This document shows positions 18,130 to 26,414 of a DNA stretch of 64,000 nt, in pieces (position 1 is the stretch's first letter; the number at the start of each line of letters is the position of its first letter). The notes below the pieces were generated by a model. That model did no database searches and was not told the DNA's origin. It worked only from the letters and a program-made list of their open reading frames with translations. The position numbers and the translations under genes are program-made. The stretch comes from Marivirga lumbricoides. GTDB taxonomy: Bacteria > Bacteroidota > Bacteroidia > Cytophagales > Cyclobacteriaceae. Where the stretch lies: NCBI RefSeq assembly GCF_014636295.1, contig NZ_BMEC01000002.1:372001-436000 (forward strand), written 5' to 3'.

Positions 18130-18137
18130 TTAATAAA

Positions 18138-18209
18138 ATGAAAGATAACCTAGAAGGAATAACTGAAAGATTTGAAAGTGGAGAAAACTTGAAATACATA
18201 TTCCTCTGA
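18138..18209 (+). pseudogene. N-terminal scrap of a NADAR-like gene
   Basis: A 23-codon frame (MKDNLEGITERFESGENLKY, then IFL) starts eight bases after a cassette core and stops where an intron-like sequence begins. The order ERF-SGE-LKYIFF is reminiscent of the start of NADAR (YbiA/DUF1768) proteins, so the rest of the cassette has probably been lost. The family assignment is tentative because so little remains. Confidence 0.4.
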
Positions 18210-18280
18210 GGTAGTACATATCTCGCGATAAACCACCTTGCCACTTGCTTCGCTTCCGGGACTTACACCCTTTGGAACGT
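18206..18280 (-). mobile_element. Possible group II intron domain I scrap
   Basis: On the minus strand CAAAGGGTGTAAGTCCC followed by GAAGCAAGTGGCAAGGTGG and TTTATCGCGAG has the look of a group II intron domain I (compare GGGTGCAATGCC and GGCAAGTTGGTG in the two other fragments). It directly joins the truncated frame at 18209. Neither intron end is present. Confidence 0.4.
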
Positions 18281-18310
18281 TCTATTTATTAAACTATATT
18301 CACCATTCAA

Positions 18311-18437
18311 GGCACACACAATGCATATAGCTTATGGCTGGTGAAAGGCTATCAGCAAAATGCTCCTTAGCCAGCTATGGTTTCGGTGGACAGGAAGTGC
18401 TTCGAAGCCACTAGAAGCCATGTGCAAACCGTTGTGC
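18311..18437 (+). other. attC-like recombination site
   Basis: Left core region GGCACACAC (18311-18319), left arm GCATATAGCTTATGGCTGG (18323-18341), right arm CCACTAGAAGCCATGTGC (18408-18425), right core GTTGTGC (18431-18437). Confidence 0.65.
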
Positions 18438-18464
18438 CCAAATAAAACAAGCCAAAATCGACAA

Positions 18465-19031
18465 ATGATTAAACTAAAGGAAAATAATAATTTCTATGTC
18501 ATAACAGGAGGTCCAGGAGTAGGAAAAACGACTTTATTGGAGAGGCTGGGGAAAAATTATGAAATTGTTCCTGAAATCGCTCGTGAATTAATAAAAGAAC
18601 AACAAAATAACAACGGAAAAGCTTTGCCTTGGGAAAACAAGAACTTATACAAAGAAATGATGTTTGACCGTTCGATAAGGAGTTTTGAGGAAATTGAGAA
18701 TAACACAAATAAAGGAAAACCGATTTTTTTTGACCGTGGATTTTTGGATACTATCTGTTATGCAGAACTAATTGAGTCGGAAATAAGTGAACGAATGAAA
18801 TCCTATGCAAAAAATTGGAGGTATAATAAAAATGTATTTATACTTCCACCTTGGCAAGAGATTTATGAAACTGATAACGAGCGAAAACAAGATTGGAAAG
18901 AAGCAGTTTTAACATTTGAAAAAATGAGCGAAACGTACACAAAATACGGATATAATATTGTTGAAGTACCCAAAAAAACTGTAAGTGAAAGAGCGGATTT
19001 TGTCTTAAAAGTTATCGAAAAAAAATACTAA
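18465..19031 (+). CDS. AAA-type NTPase/kinase-like protein
   Basis: 188 aa from ATG 18465. The Walker A motif TGGPGVGKTTLLE lies at about 12-24; FFDRGFLDT near 93 is a Walker B/DRG motif seen in the AAA_28 group, which is related to thymidylate and nicotinamide-ribose kinases. ETDNERKQDW near 145 resembles a LID region with Arg. The frame is open upstream to 18360 but that part lies in the attC site. The protein is probably a cytosolic small-molecule kinase or NTPase. The 5' core GTTGTGCC corresponds to CGCACAAA right after its stop, but the rest of its attC appears to be lost. Confidence 0.8.
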   Translation: MIKLKENNNFYVITGGPGVGKTTLLERLGKNYEIVPEIARELIKEQQNNNGKALPWENKNLYKEMMFDRSIRSFEEIENNTNKGKPIFFDRGFLDTICYAELIESEISERMKSYAKNWRYNKNVFILPPWQEIYETDNERKQDWKEAVLTFEKMSETYTKYGYNIVEVPKKTVSERADFVLKVIEKKY

Positions 19032-19102
19032 CGCACAAAATCAATCACCCTTTTTTGCCATTTGACAAATTCCGGAAGAAATACATTTACAACCTTTGTG
19101 TT

Positions 19103-19669
19103 ATGGACAAATTAATAAACTATCTACTTGAATTTGGACAGCTAAATCAACAGCAAATTGACTTGATAAAGAGAAAAGCACAGTTATTGGAGTTAAAAAA
19201 AGGCAACTACTTTTCTGAAGCAGGGAAAATACCAAGGCAAGTAGCATTTATAGAAGAAGGCATCTTTCGAGTGTGTTACTACAACAGCAAAGGAGATGAA
19301 ATCACCAAATACTTTGTTGATGAAAACAATTTTGCAGTGGACATAAACAGCTTCAATCAAAAAATCCCCTCTTCCGAATATGTACAGGCTGTAACAGATT
19401 GTACACTACTTGTATTTTCTACAGAATCACTCAACGATTTGTCAGCCACAATCATCCAGTGGGACGGCATTATCAATAAAATAACCGAAAAAGCATTGGT
19501 TGAAAAGGTAAATAAACTAAGTCCAATGTTAGCCGAAGATGCCAAAACAAGGTATCTTAGTTTTTTAGAAAAGTTCCCGAATTTAGCCAACAGGGTTCCC
19601 CTTTCCTATCTCGCTTCCTATTTAGGAATCACACAATCATCATTAAGCAGGGTTAGAAAAAGTATCTAA
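19103..19669 (+). CDS. Crp/Fnr-family regulator
   Basis: 188 aa from ATG 19103. The N-terminal cyclic-nucleotide-binding-like barrel covers about 15-120 (KKGNYFSEAGKIPRQVAFIEEGIFRV; the phosphate-binding Arg cluster is poorly kept, so cAMP binding is unlikely). The C-terminal helix-turn-helix is at about 155-188 (LSYLASYLGITQSSLSRVRK). This short Bacteroidota type usually sits next to the gene it controls; here that is the SDR 92 bases downstream. Only 71 bases separate it from the preceding NTPase gene and no complete attC is found between them. Confidence 0.88.
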   Translation: MDKLINYLLEFGQLNQQQIDLIKRKAQLLELKKGNYFSEAGKIPRQVAFIEEGIFRVCYYNSKGDEITKYFVDENNFAVDINSFNQKIPSSEYVQAVTDCTLLVFSTESLNDLSATIIQWDGIINKITEKALVEKVNKLSPMLAEDAKTRYLSFLEKFPNLANRVPLSYLASYLGITQSSLSRVRKSI

Positions 19670-19761
19670 ATTCATTATTTGCCAAATTTGCCAAATGGCA
19701 AAAGTTTTTGCTTTTGAAGTGCTGAACTTTGCTTCATCATTTAAATAAAAAGCAAAAAATT

Positions 19762-20679
19762 ATGGATTCAATAATTATTACAGGCGCAACCAGCGGAATT
19801 GGTTTTGAATGTGCCTTACGTATGGCTCATATTGCCAAGAATGAGCAAATTATTATTCCTGCCAGAAATATAAAAGCAGGAAAAGAAGTGATTGAAAGGA
19901 TAAAGGACAAAACAGGTCATAAAAACCTAAGGTCTTTAGAATTGGATTTGGCTTCATTACAATCTATCCGTCAATTTTCAGAGAAATTATCAAGAGAAAA
20001 AAATCTATCTATTTCTATTTTGATAAACAATGCAGGCGTGCAGAATATTGGTGAAACGCAATATACCACAGACGGGTTTGAACAGACATTTGGTGTAAAT
20101 CATTTAGGTGCATTTGCCTTGACTATGCAATTATTACCCTTTATGAAAAATGACGGACACATAACATTTACATCTAGCGAAACACACGACCCAGCACTCA
20201 AAACACCCATAGAGCCTCCTATTTACACCAGTGCTCAAGAACTTGCTTTCCCAAAAGAAACGTCCGAAAAACCTAGCATTGTTGGACAAAGGAGATATTC
20301 CACATCAAAGTTGTGCAACATAATGACCGCTTATGAATTACAAGAGCGATTAAAGCACACAAATATCAGGGTAAATGCCTATGACCCGGGAATGACACCT
20401 GGAACAGGCCTTGCCAAAACTTACTCACCTATTATGCGATTTTTATGGAAAAACGTATTTCCTGTTTTGACCCTAATAAAAAGCAACATACATACACCAG
20501 CTCAGGCAGGAAAGAATTTAGCAAACCTTGCGTATTCTGAAAAGTATAGAAACTTGAAAGGAATTTATTTCTCTGATGGAAAAGTGGTTAATACATCCGT
20601 TGATTCTTATAACAAAGTATTTCAAAAATGTCTGTGGAATGAGAGTCTCGAACTTACAAAAACCACATTTACAGAATAA
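19762..20679 (+). CDS. Short-chain dehydrogenase/reductase (retinol dehydrogenase-like)
   Basis: 305 aa from ATG 19762. ITGATSGIG at 6-14, NNAG near 91, FTSSETHDPA with the catalytic Ser near 135 and YSTSKLCN with Tyr/Lys near 181 mark a full-length SDR of the retinol dehydrogenase/WW-oxidoreductase-like group, which has this longer C-terminal part (THTPAQAGKNLANLA...). Cytosolic NADP-dependent oxidoreductase, substrate unknown. It forms a regulator-enzyme pair with the Crp-like gene upstream and ends in an attC-like site. Confidence 0.9.
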   Translation: MDSIIITGATSGIGFECALRMAHIAKNEQIIIPARNIKAGKEVIERIKDKTGHKNLRSLELDLASLQSIRQFSEKLSREKNLSISILINNAGVQNIGETQYTTDGFEQTFGVNHLGAFALTMQLLPFMKNDGHITFTSSETHDPALKTPIEPPIYTSAQELAFPKETSEKPSIVGQRRYSTSKLCNIMTAYELQERLKHTNIRVNAYDPGMTPGTGLAKTYSPIMRFLWKNVFPVLTLIKSNIHTPAQAGKNLANLAYSEKYRNLKGIYFSDGKVVNTSVDSYNKVFQKCLWNESLELTKTTFTE

Positions 20680-20707
20680 CAAAAAGAAACTTCTAAAAAA
20701 TGCCCAC

Positions 20708-20830
20708 AGGCAACATCTTGCATAGCTCATTGCGGCATAAACCAAAATTAGTGCTTTTTTGCTAACTTTACAGTTTAACTGAAAAATCTCTTTGTCTGAC
20801 CCGCAACGAGGCATACCCAAAACGTTGTAA
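20708..20830 (+). other. attC-like recombination site
   Basis: Left core AGGCAAC (20708-20714), left arm TTGCATAGCTCATTGCGGC (20718-20736), right arm GACCCGCAACGAGGCATAC (20798-20816), right core GTTGTAA (20824-20830). Confidence 0.7.
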
Positions 20831-20858
20831 ATAATACCCAAGAAACACTACGAACGAA

Positions 20859-21443
20859 TTGAAAAAACGACTTTTACTAATACTCGGAATTCTGATTTTA
20901 CTCTTTATTGGTTTTTTCTTTTCTAAAAAAATCAATCTGAATCCGAATTATAAAGTCGGACAAAAAATTGATAGTCTGAATGGAGTTGCTGTTTATTACA
21001 ATGGCGGAGTTGGAAATGTGGACGGGCGAGTGTTAGCAGAAGATGGTTATAATCTTGGACTGAAATATCAATGTGTGGAATTCGTAAAACGATATTACTA
21101 CGAAGAATTAAACCACAAAATGCCTGATACTTATGGTCACGCTAAAGATTTTTTTAACTCACAAATCAAAGACGGAGAAATAAACAAACAGCGGAATTTA
21201 AGGCAGTTCAAAAATCCGAGTAAATCCAAACCGAAAATAAATGATTTAGTAATTTACTCGGGAACAACGCTGAATAAATATGGACATGTTTCTATTGTTT
21301 CTAAAGTAACCGAAAACGAAATTGAGATTATTCAACAAAATCCCGGGCCATTTGGGAATTCCAGAGAAGAATATGACTTGATAAATGAAAACGGAAAGTG
21401 GAAAATAAAAAACGACCGCATTTTAGGTTGGTTAAGAAAATAA
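20859..21443 (+). CDS. CHAP-domain amidase-like protein, membrane anchored
   Basis: 194 aa starting at TTG 20859 (next in-frame codons AAA AAA CGA; no nearby ATG). One N-terminal membrane/signal segment (LLLILGILILLFIGFFF, about 4-21). The CHAP domain, a cysteine amidase/peptidase that cuts peptidoglycan cross-links or glutathionylspermidine-type amides, has Cys about 69 in KYQCVEFVKRYYY and His about 146 in YGHVSIVSK. PKINDLVIYS matches the usual substrate-side strand. Small, periplasm-facing, alone in its cassette. Its 5' core GTTGTAAATAAT partly matches ATTACTATTCAA at its 3' end, where intron DNA begins. Confidence 0.8.
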   Translation: MKKRLLLILGILILLFIGFFFSKKINLNPNYKVGQKIDSLNGVAVYYNGGVGNVDGRVLAEDGYNLGLKYQCVEFVKRYYYEELNHKMPDTYGHAKDFFNSQIKDGEINKQRNLRQFKNPSKSKPKINDLVIYSGTTLNKYGHVSIVSKVTENEIEIIQQNPGPFGNSREEYDLINENGKWKIKNDRILGWLRK

Positions 21444-21448
21444 GGAAA

Positions 21449-21877
21449 AATTACTATTCAATCGAGTAGACGGCCGTGAGCCAAACTGCTCACAGTGAGT
21501 CCCTCATCTGCTGGCCAGCTACAGCCGTTTATTCGCAGTTCGTTTATTTTTTTATGTTCGTATATGCATTTCATTTTTTCAGTGCATACCCCACGGATAA
21601 CCAGCCTCGAGAAATAATCTAGACAGGTTTTGCAGCTTACTTACAGGCTTCACCAACTTGCCTGCAAGGGATGTCGATTTTTCGGCACTGGCATTGCACC
21701 CTCTGCAATAATATGGTATCTTAGCTACCTGATGCCCATACTGGGCACACAAAAGGTATAAAAGTAATGGTGGGTTCAGTGCAAATTTGAAGTAAAATAC
21801 CATAAATTAAAGGTAGGTGCTAACTGACAGTTCAGTGGGATGAATCCGCTACTGCTCATACACGCGCCTCGTTGTGG
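21449..21877 (+). other. attC-like site interrupted by a group II intron remnant
   Basis: Left core region ATTACTATTCAA (21449-21460) runs into the intron 3' end; beyond the intron 5' end lie the left arm AAAGGTATAAAAGTAATGG (21752-21770), right arm CCGCTACTGCTCATACAC (21846-21863) and core GTTGTGG (21871-21877). Confidence 0.65.
21461..21750 (-). mobile_element. Internally deleted group II intron with both ends
   Basis: The minus strand begins GTGTGCCCAGTATGGGC (21750-21734), a perfect GUGYG start with first stem, runs through domain I (AGGGTGCAATGCC, GGCAAGTTGGTGA) and ends GGCTCACGGCCGTCTACTCG followed by AT at 21461, the same domain VI/3' end as the remnant at 9823. The 290 bases have no reverse transcriptase and no clear domain V, so it cannot splice alone. 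It sits between attC core and arm, antisense to the cassettes. Confidence 0.65.
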
Positions 21878-21900
21878 TGCATTAAAACAAAATCAAAAGA

Positions 21901-22425
21901 ATGATTTTTGAATTGAATAAATCAAAAGAAATTTTAGAGAGAACACCAGAAGTTTTGGAGACATTACTTAGTGGTTTATCAAAAGAATGGGTTGAAAATA
22001 ATGAAGGAGCAAAAACCTGGAGTCCATATGACATAGTTGGACACCTAATATCTGGAGAAAAAACTGATTGGATTATTCGAATAAAAACTATTTTGAGTGA
22101 TTCTGAAAGCAAACTATTTGAACCTTTTGACAGGTTCGCTCAATTAAATGAAAATCAAAACAGACCGATTGAAGATCTAATCAACGAGTTCAAATTATTG
22201 AGAAAAAAAAACCTAAACGAATTAAAATTTTTGAATATTTCTCAAAAAGATTTCGAAAAAGTTGGGATTCACCCTGAATTTGGAAACGTGACTCTTAAAC
22301 AATTGATTTCAACCTGGGCTGTTCACGATTTAGGACATATTGCACAGATAACAAGGGTTATGGCAAAACAATACACTAAAGAAGTGGGGCCTTGGATCAG
22401 CTATTTAGGAGTATTGAAGAAATAA
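21901..22425 (+). CDS. DinB-like four-helix metalloprotein
   Basis: 174 aa. The helical bundle with His about 47 (DIVGHLISGE) and the HDLGHIAQ pair near 139/143 gives the three metal-ligand histidines of the DinB/YfiT superfamily; TWSPYDIVGHL is the usual lead-in. Members include thiol transferases that use mycothiol, bacillithiol or glutathione, and damage-inducible proteins of unknown substrate. No signal peptide. Single-gene cassette: 5' core GTTGTGGT (21871-21878) is exactly complementary to ACCACAAC after its stop. Confidence 0.88.
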   Translation: MIFELNKSKEILERTPEVLETLLSGLSKEWVENNEGAKTWSPYDIVGHLISGEKTDWIIRIKTILSDSESKLFEPFDRFAQLNENQNRPIEDLINEFKLLRKKNLNELKFLNISQKDFEKVGIHPEFGNVTLKQLISTWAVHDLGHIAQITRVMAKQYTKEVGPWISYLGVLKK

Positions 22426-22426
22426 C

Positions 22427-22848
22427 AATACCACAACAATGTGTGCTATAATTTAAAAGGGGTTTAGAGGTTTTCAAGCTGCATCACCCGCATCAAATTC
22501 AGGTAGTAACTAGATAGGTTTGAAGTCTGAAATCCCTTACAAAATCATACACTAAACCTTAGTACTAAACCTTAGCATTAATAGAATTAACCATGAATTC
22601 ATTAAGCTTCCTACTTATCATCTTCTTACAAACCTGAGTTCGATTCTTAATTTACTTCAAAGTCTGTCAGAGCATTTCCGATTGGGCGGTGCAGGGGTGC
22701 CATTTTATTAATCGAAATCAGGTTATCACCTACCATTAAATAGTCACTTCCAGAAACGAAGCTATGTTCTCTATTAGTAGACCACCAACCTCTCAATAGT
22801 ATTTCATAGCACGCAGATTCCTACATTCAAATGCTCAACACGTTGTGC
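22427..22848 (+). other. Long, probably disrupted attC-like site
   Basis: Left core AATACCACAAC (22427-22437) and left arm start GTGTGCTATAATTT (22441-22454) are clear. A right half may be the stretch before GTTGTGC at 22842-22848 (TACATTCAAATGCTCAACAC), about 390 bases on. The intervening DNA shows no gene. Confidence 0.45.
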
Positions 22849-22981
22849 ATACAGAACCCGGAATAACCAGATAGTGAGTGAGCAATGATAGTATCCTCCC
22901 CTTTAGAAAAGAAATCTTGATAGAAAGCAAATTCCAATCAACTGGATATTGCGAGCGCAGCGTGGCAATCTTTTTATCTTT

Positions 22982-24003
22982 GGTCTGTGAGACACAGACC
23001 TTGCTTTTTCTGTTCATTTGTGCATTAAGATAGTTTTTTTTCTCAAATTACAATTAGTACCGTCATTCCCACGCAACTTTTCCCGATCATTATCGGAAGG
23101 TGGGAATCTGTCCATTTCAACAGCATGTTGAAATAACTTCTTTTTTATAGAATTGGCTTATGCTATAAACCTACAATTAAACAGTCATTGCCAGGCACAA
23201 AGCAATCTTTTCTATTATACTAGAAAAGTCAGGTAATGAAATTTCATTTCATTGAAAAGATCCCTGATAATTTTTTCCGCTGCTCTCCAAAAATTTCGGG
23301 GATGACGATAATTGCCGGCTTTTCTGGTGTTGACAAATACATAGTGCTTGCTTATTTAGGTCTTTTTTCCACAGGTCTGCGGCTTACAGTCCAGCAAAAA
23401 GGGGAAGGTCTGTGAGCCACAGACCTTGGTTTTCTGTTCATTTGTGCAATAAGATAGTTTTTTTTCTCAAATTACAATTAGGATCGTCATTCCCACACAA
23501 CTTGTCCCGATCATTATCGGCATGTGGGAACCTGTTCATTTCAACAGCATGTTGGAATAACTTCTTTTTTATAGAATTGGCTTATGCTATAAACCTACAA
23601 TTAAACAGTCATTGCCAGGCACAAAGCAATCTTTTCTATTATTCTAGAAAAGTCAGGTAATGAAATTTCATTTCATTGAAAAGATCCCTGATAATTTTTT
23701 CCGTTGCTCTCCAAAAATTTCTGGGATGACGATAATTGCCGGCTTTTGTGGTGGTGACAAGCATTTAGTGCTTGCTTATTTAGGTCTTTTTTTCCACTGG
23801 TCTGCGGCTTACAGTCCAGAAAAAAGGGGAAGGTCTGTGAGCCACAGACCTTGGTTTTTCTGTTCATTTGTGCAATAAGATAGTTTTTTTACTCAAATTA
23901 CCATTAGTACCGTCATTCCCACGCAACTTGTCCCGATCATTATAGGCAGGTGGGAATCTGTCCATTTCAACAGCATGTTGGAATAGTGTCTTTTTTATAG
24001 AAT
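22982..24003. repeat. Tandem repeat, 425-base period, 2.4 copies
   Basis: Units start at 22982, 23407 and 23832, exactly 425 bases apart, each opening with a palindrome GGTCTGTGAGCCACAGACC (the first copy has GAC for GCC) and then TGTTCATTTGTGC. Each unit contains a second interrupted palindrome (GTCATTCCCAC ... GTGGGAA). The third copy stops at about 24003. Copies are about 95 percent alike. Confidence 0.9.
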
Positions 24004-24107
24004 TGCCGTTTGAAGTTCCAAAAGAGAATTGTATGGTGATTGAATTAGAGAATGGGCTGAAAGGAGTAAGTGGAATGGTTGAATATCCAAAAGAGTTTAA
24101 TGAATAA
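24000..24107 (+). pseudogene. C-terminal scrap of an unknown gene
   Basis: An open stretch ending in TAA at 24105-24107 reads LPFEVPKENCMVIELENGLK and GVSGMVEYPKEFNE. It has coding character but no start, and begins exactly where the third repeat copy breaks off, so the repeat expansion or an insertion probably removed its front. No family recognised. Confidence 0.35.
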
Positions 24108-24444
24108 AAAAATGCGACAACGCAGTCTTGTTTTTTTTGGTTAATGGCAAAATGTGTCTGACCGCTGGACCTGCGAGAATGATGTACCGAACAGACCCAC
24201 AATTACACGAAAAAGAAAGGTTGCTCGTCCGTTGTTATGAAAGGTCTGAACTACTTCTATCAAAGTTCCTACTTGGTTGATAGTGAAGCGTTTCGAAATC
24301 AACTCCTTTGGGTAGCTGCCAACTATTGTCAGTAATGTAAGCACCTTATTCACCCGACATATAAACACAACAAACCGACTTTTGGACACTTATGAGTTGA
24401 TGACTTGCCCGAACTTTGTGCCATAAATTTAAAATAACAGAAAA

Positions 24445-25251
24445 ATGAAAGTTACCTTAATAACAGGTGCATCGGGAGGAATTGGTGAAGCTATCGCAAA
24501 TAAACTGGCAGCAAGAAAACATAATCTTTTGCTTGTAGCCCGTAATGCCGATAAACTAGCAAGGCAATGCAAAGAACTTGCCGGGAAATTTGGGATCAAT
24601 GCACAATTCATTAAAGCCGATTTGGCAAAACCCTCGAGTGCAGAACAGGTTTTTGCAGAAACACAACAACGTGGTTTAGAAATACATATGCTTATCAACA
24701 ACGCGGGAATTGGTTCGGGCGGAGAATTTTCAGAGTTATCTCTAAAATCAGAATTGGATTTAATTCAGCTAAATATTTCATCATTGGTGACACTTACGCA
24801 TTTATTTTTGCCTCAAATGCAAAATCGAAAAAGCGGGACGATTATTAATGTGGCTTCTATGGCGGCATTTGGTCCAGTTCCTTATATGGCCACTTATGCT
24901 GCCAGCAAGGTGTTCGTACGCTCATTCACAGAAGCCATTACCCAGGAATGTTTACCTTATCAGGTTCATATCATGTTGTTTTGTCCCGGTCTTACCAAAA
25001 CTAACTTTAACAGTGCGGCAGGTATTGATAATGAAATAGCCAAAGGGCTCAGTTCTGACTACAACACCGCCCCTACCCAGACCCCCGAAGAAGTAGCTGA
25101 TGAAATGATGAAGGCATTAGAAAAAAGAAAGCATTTTGCTATTTCGGGAAGGCTAAACCGATTCGGTGCTACTATATCAGCACTATTTCCCAATGTACGG
25201 ATAGCCAGATTTATAGCTAAATCGTATCAGAAAGAATTAAATATAGCCTAA
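24445..25251 (+). CDS. Short-chain dehydrogenase/reductase
   Basis: 268 aa. ITGASGGIG at 6-14, NNAG near 86, catalytic Ser in VASMAAFG near 139 and YAASK near 152. The C-terminal part (RLNRFGATISALFPNVRIARFIAKSYQK) resembles the DltE/YqjQ-like branch. It has a strong ATG start with an A-rich leader and lies 128 bases upstream of an AraC gene, repeating the SDR-AraC arrangement of 6306-8058 although the SDRs are not close copies. Cytosolic; substrate unknown. Confidence 0.9.
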   Translation: MKVTLITGASGGIGEAIANKLAARKHNLLLVARNADKLARQCKELAGKFGINAQFIKADLAKPSSAEQVFAETQQRGLEIHMLINNAGIGSGGEFSELSLKSELDLIQLNISSLVTLTHLFLPQMQNRKSGTIINVASMAAFGPVPYMATYAASKVFVRSFTEAITQECLPYQVHIMLFCPGLTKTNFNSAAGIDNEIAKGLSSDYNTAPTQTPEEVADEMMKALEKRKHFAISGRLNRFGATISALFPNVRIARFIAKSYQKELNIA

Positions 25252-25262
25252 TTAGAAAACTA

Positions 25263-25350
25263 CACGAGAATCAATGATAGATATCCGAAAGTCATCAACC
25301 AATGATTACTCATTGTGTAATTTAATTTTAGGTTACATGTAAAATATAAT
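25263..25350 (+). promoter_or_regulatory. Leader block shared with 41639-41720
   Basis: ACACGAGAATCAATGATAGA, then ATCAACCAATGATTAC, CATTGTGTAATTTAATTTTA and GGTT are repeated about 80 percent at 41639-41720 in front of the darcynin-SDR-DoxX operon. Both copies end in CATTGTRTAAT-TAATTTTAGG, which contains a TTG and a TAnnTTTN hexamer at roughly Bacteroidota promoter spacing. Here it precedes the AraC gene. Confidence 0.5.
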
Positions 25351-25379
25351 GTGTAAATTTATTCGAAATAAGTGTTCTG

Positions 25380-26294
25380 ATGAGCAATGATAACTTAACT
25401 ATGCATTTCAAAAGCATAGCGCAACTGCACCAGAAAGCGGGGCTGGCAAAACCGAAACATCCCTTGTTTAGTATTACACGCTTTGAGGATTTTCCTGCAA
25501 TAGAAAATGAGGATCGTGTTAAAATCATCTGTGATTTTTACCAGATTACTCTAAAAACAGAAGCAGCCTGTAAAATTCAATACGGACAAACGATGTTTGA
25601 CTTTGACGATGGCGTTATTTCCTGTTTTGCCCCCAGGCAGGTGAGTATCATTGATAAAGACTTTGTCTTTGCTAAAAAAGGGTGGCAACTGTCTATTCAT
25701 CCTGACTTTTTCAGAACATATCCATTAGGACAAAAAATCCATGACTACAGCTTTTTCGAGTATTCTGTAAACGAGGCCTTGATAGTCTCAGAAGATGAAG
25801 AGAAATCCCTGGAAACCATCTTTCGGCAAATTGAAAAGGAATACCTTTTACCGATCGATAGTTTTAGCCAGGACCTAGTGGTTTCAAATATTGATCTGCT
25901 GCTCACTTATTGTAACAGATATTACAACCGGCAATTTGTTTTGCGCAAACCTAAAAATGACAGCTTGTTGGCCAGGTTTGAAAAGCTTTTAAATGATTAT
26001 TATGAAAACGAAGTGACCGATAAAGGCTTACCTACTGTAACATCTATAGCGGCTAAGCTCAATCTTTCCCCTAAGTATTTGGGCGATTGTTTGAAAAGTA
26101 TTACTGGTCAAAATACTTTCCAACTTATTCATGAAAAGCTCATTGAAAAAGCCAAAGAAAGGCTCTCAACCAGCCAATTAAGTGTAAGTGAAATAGCGTA
26201 TGATTTAGGCTTTGAGCATCCACAATCTTTTAGTAAATTTTTCAAAACCAAAACGCAAGTTACCCCTTTAGATTTCAGACGGTCTTTTAATTAA
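25380..26294 (+). CDS. AraC-family transcriptional regulator
   Basis: 304 aa. N-terminal sensor domain (SIAQLHQKAGLAKPKHPLFS, KIQYGQTMFDFDDG) matches that of the regulator at 7147; the C-terminal pair of helix-turn-helix units is at about 200-304 (SIAAKLNLSPKYLGDCLK and VSEIAYDLGFEHPQSFSKFFK). Position after an SDR gene and the shared upstream block suggest it controls the SDR and itself. An internal Met at residue 8 is a possible alternative start. Confidence 0.9.
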   Translation: MSNDNLTMHFKSIAQLHQKAGLAKPKHPLFSITRFEDFPAIENEDRVKIICDFYQITLKTEAACKIQYGQTMFDFDDGVISCFAPRQVSIIDKDFVFAKKGWQLSIHPDFFRTYPLGQKIHDYSFFEYSVNEALIVSEDEEKSLETIFRQIEKEYLLPIDSFSQDLVVSNIDLLLTYCNRYYNRQFVLRKPKNDSLLARFEKLLNDYYENEVTDKGLPTVTSIAAKLNLSPKYLGDCLKSITGQNTFQLIHEKLIEKAKERLSTSQLSVSEIAYDLGFEHPQSFSKFFKTKTQVTPLDFRRSFN

Positions 26295-26414
26295 ATATGA
26301 AAGACCTTAGCTTCAGCAAATAAATAAACATCATTAAAACAGAAGTTTATCAAACTGTTATATTTCATTTTAAGCGATACCACACAAAAAACAAAATTTT
26401 CCGAAATTTGAAGG

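Larger units (their letters stand above)
22849..24444. other. Gene-poor block of 1.6 kb
   Basis: No credible gene. It holds the 425-base tandem repeats (22982-24003) and, after 24108, about 340 bases in which I see only short unrelated frames. Open frames inside the repeat recur with the repeat and lack family features. The region ends at the promoter of the SDR at 24445. Confidence 0.7.

Noticed and set aside
22463-22530. A TPP-riboswitch-like string (GGGGT..., CACCCGCATCAAATTCAGGT)
   Set aside because: Only parts of the conserved elements are present, their order is off, and no thiamine gene follows.
23412-23878. Open frames of 60-82 codons in the tandem repeat block
   Set aside because: They recur with the repeat on both strands, contain palindrome-derived peptides and have no family features.
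22982-24003. CRISPR-like array
   Set aside because: The repeat is 425 bases with no short repeat-spacer pattern and no cas genes nearby.
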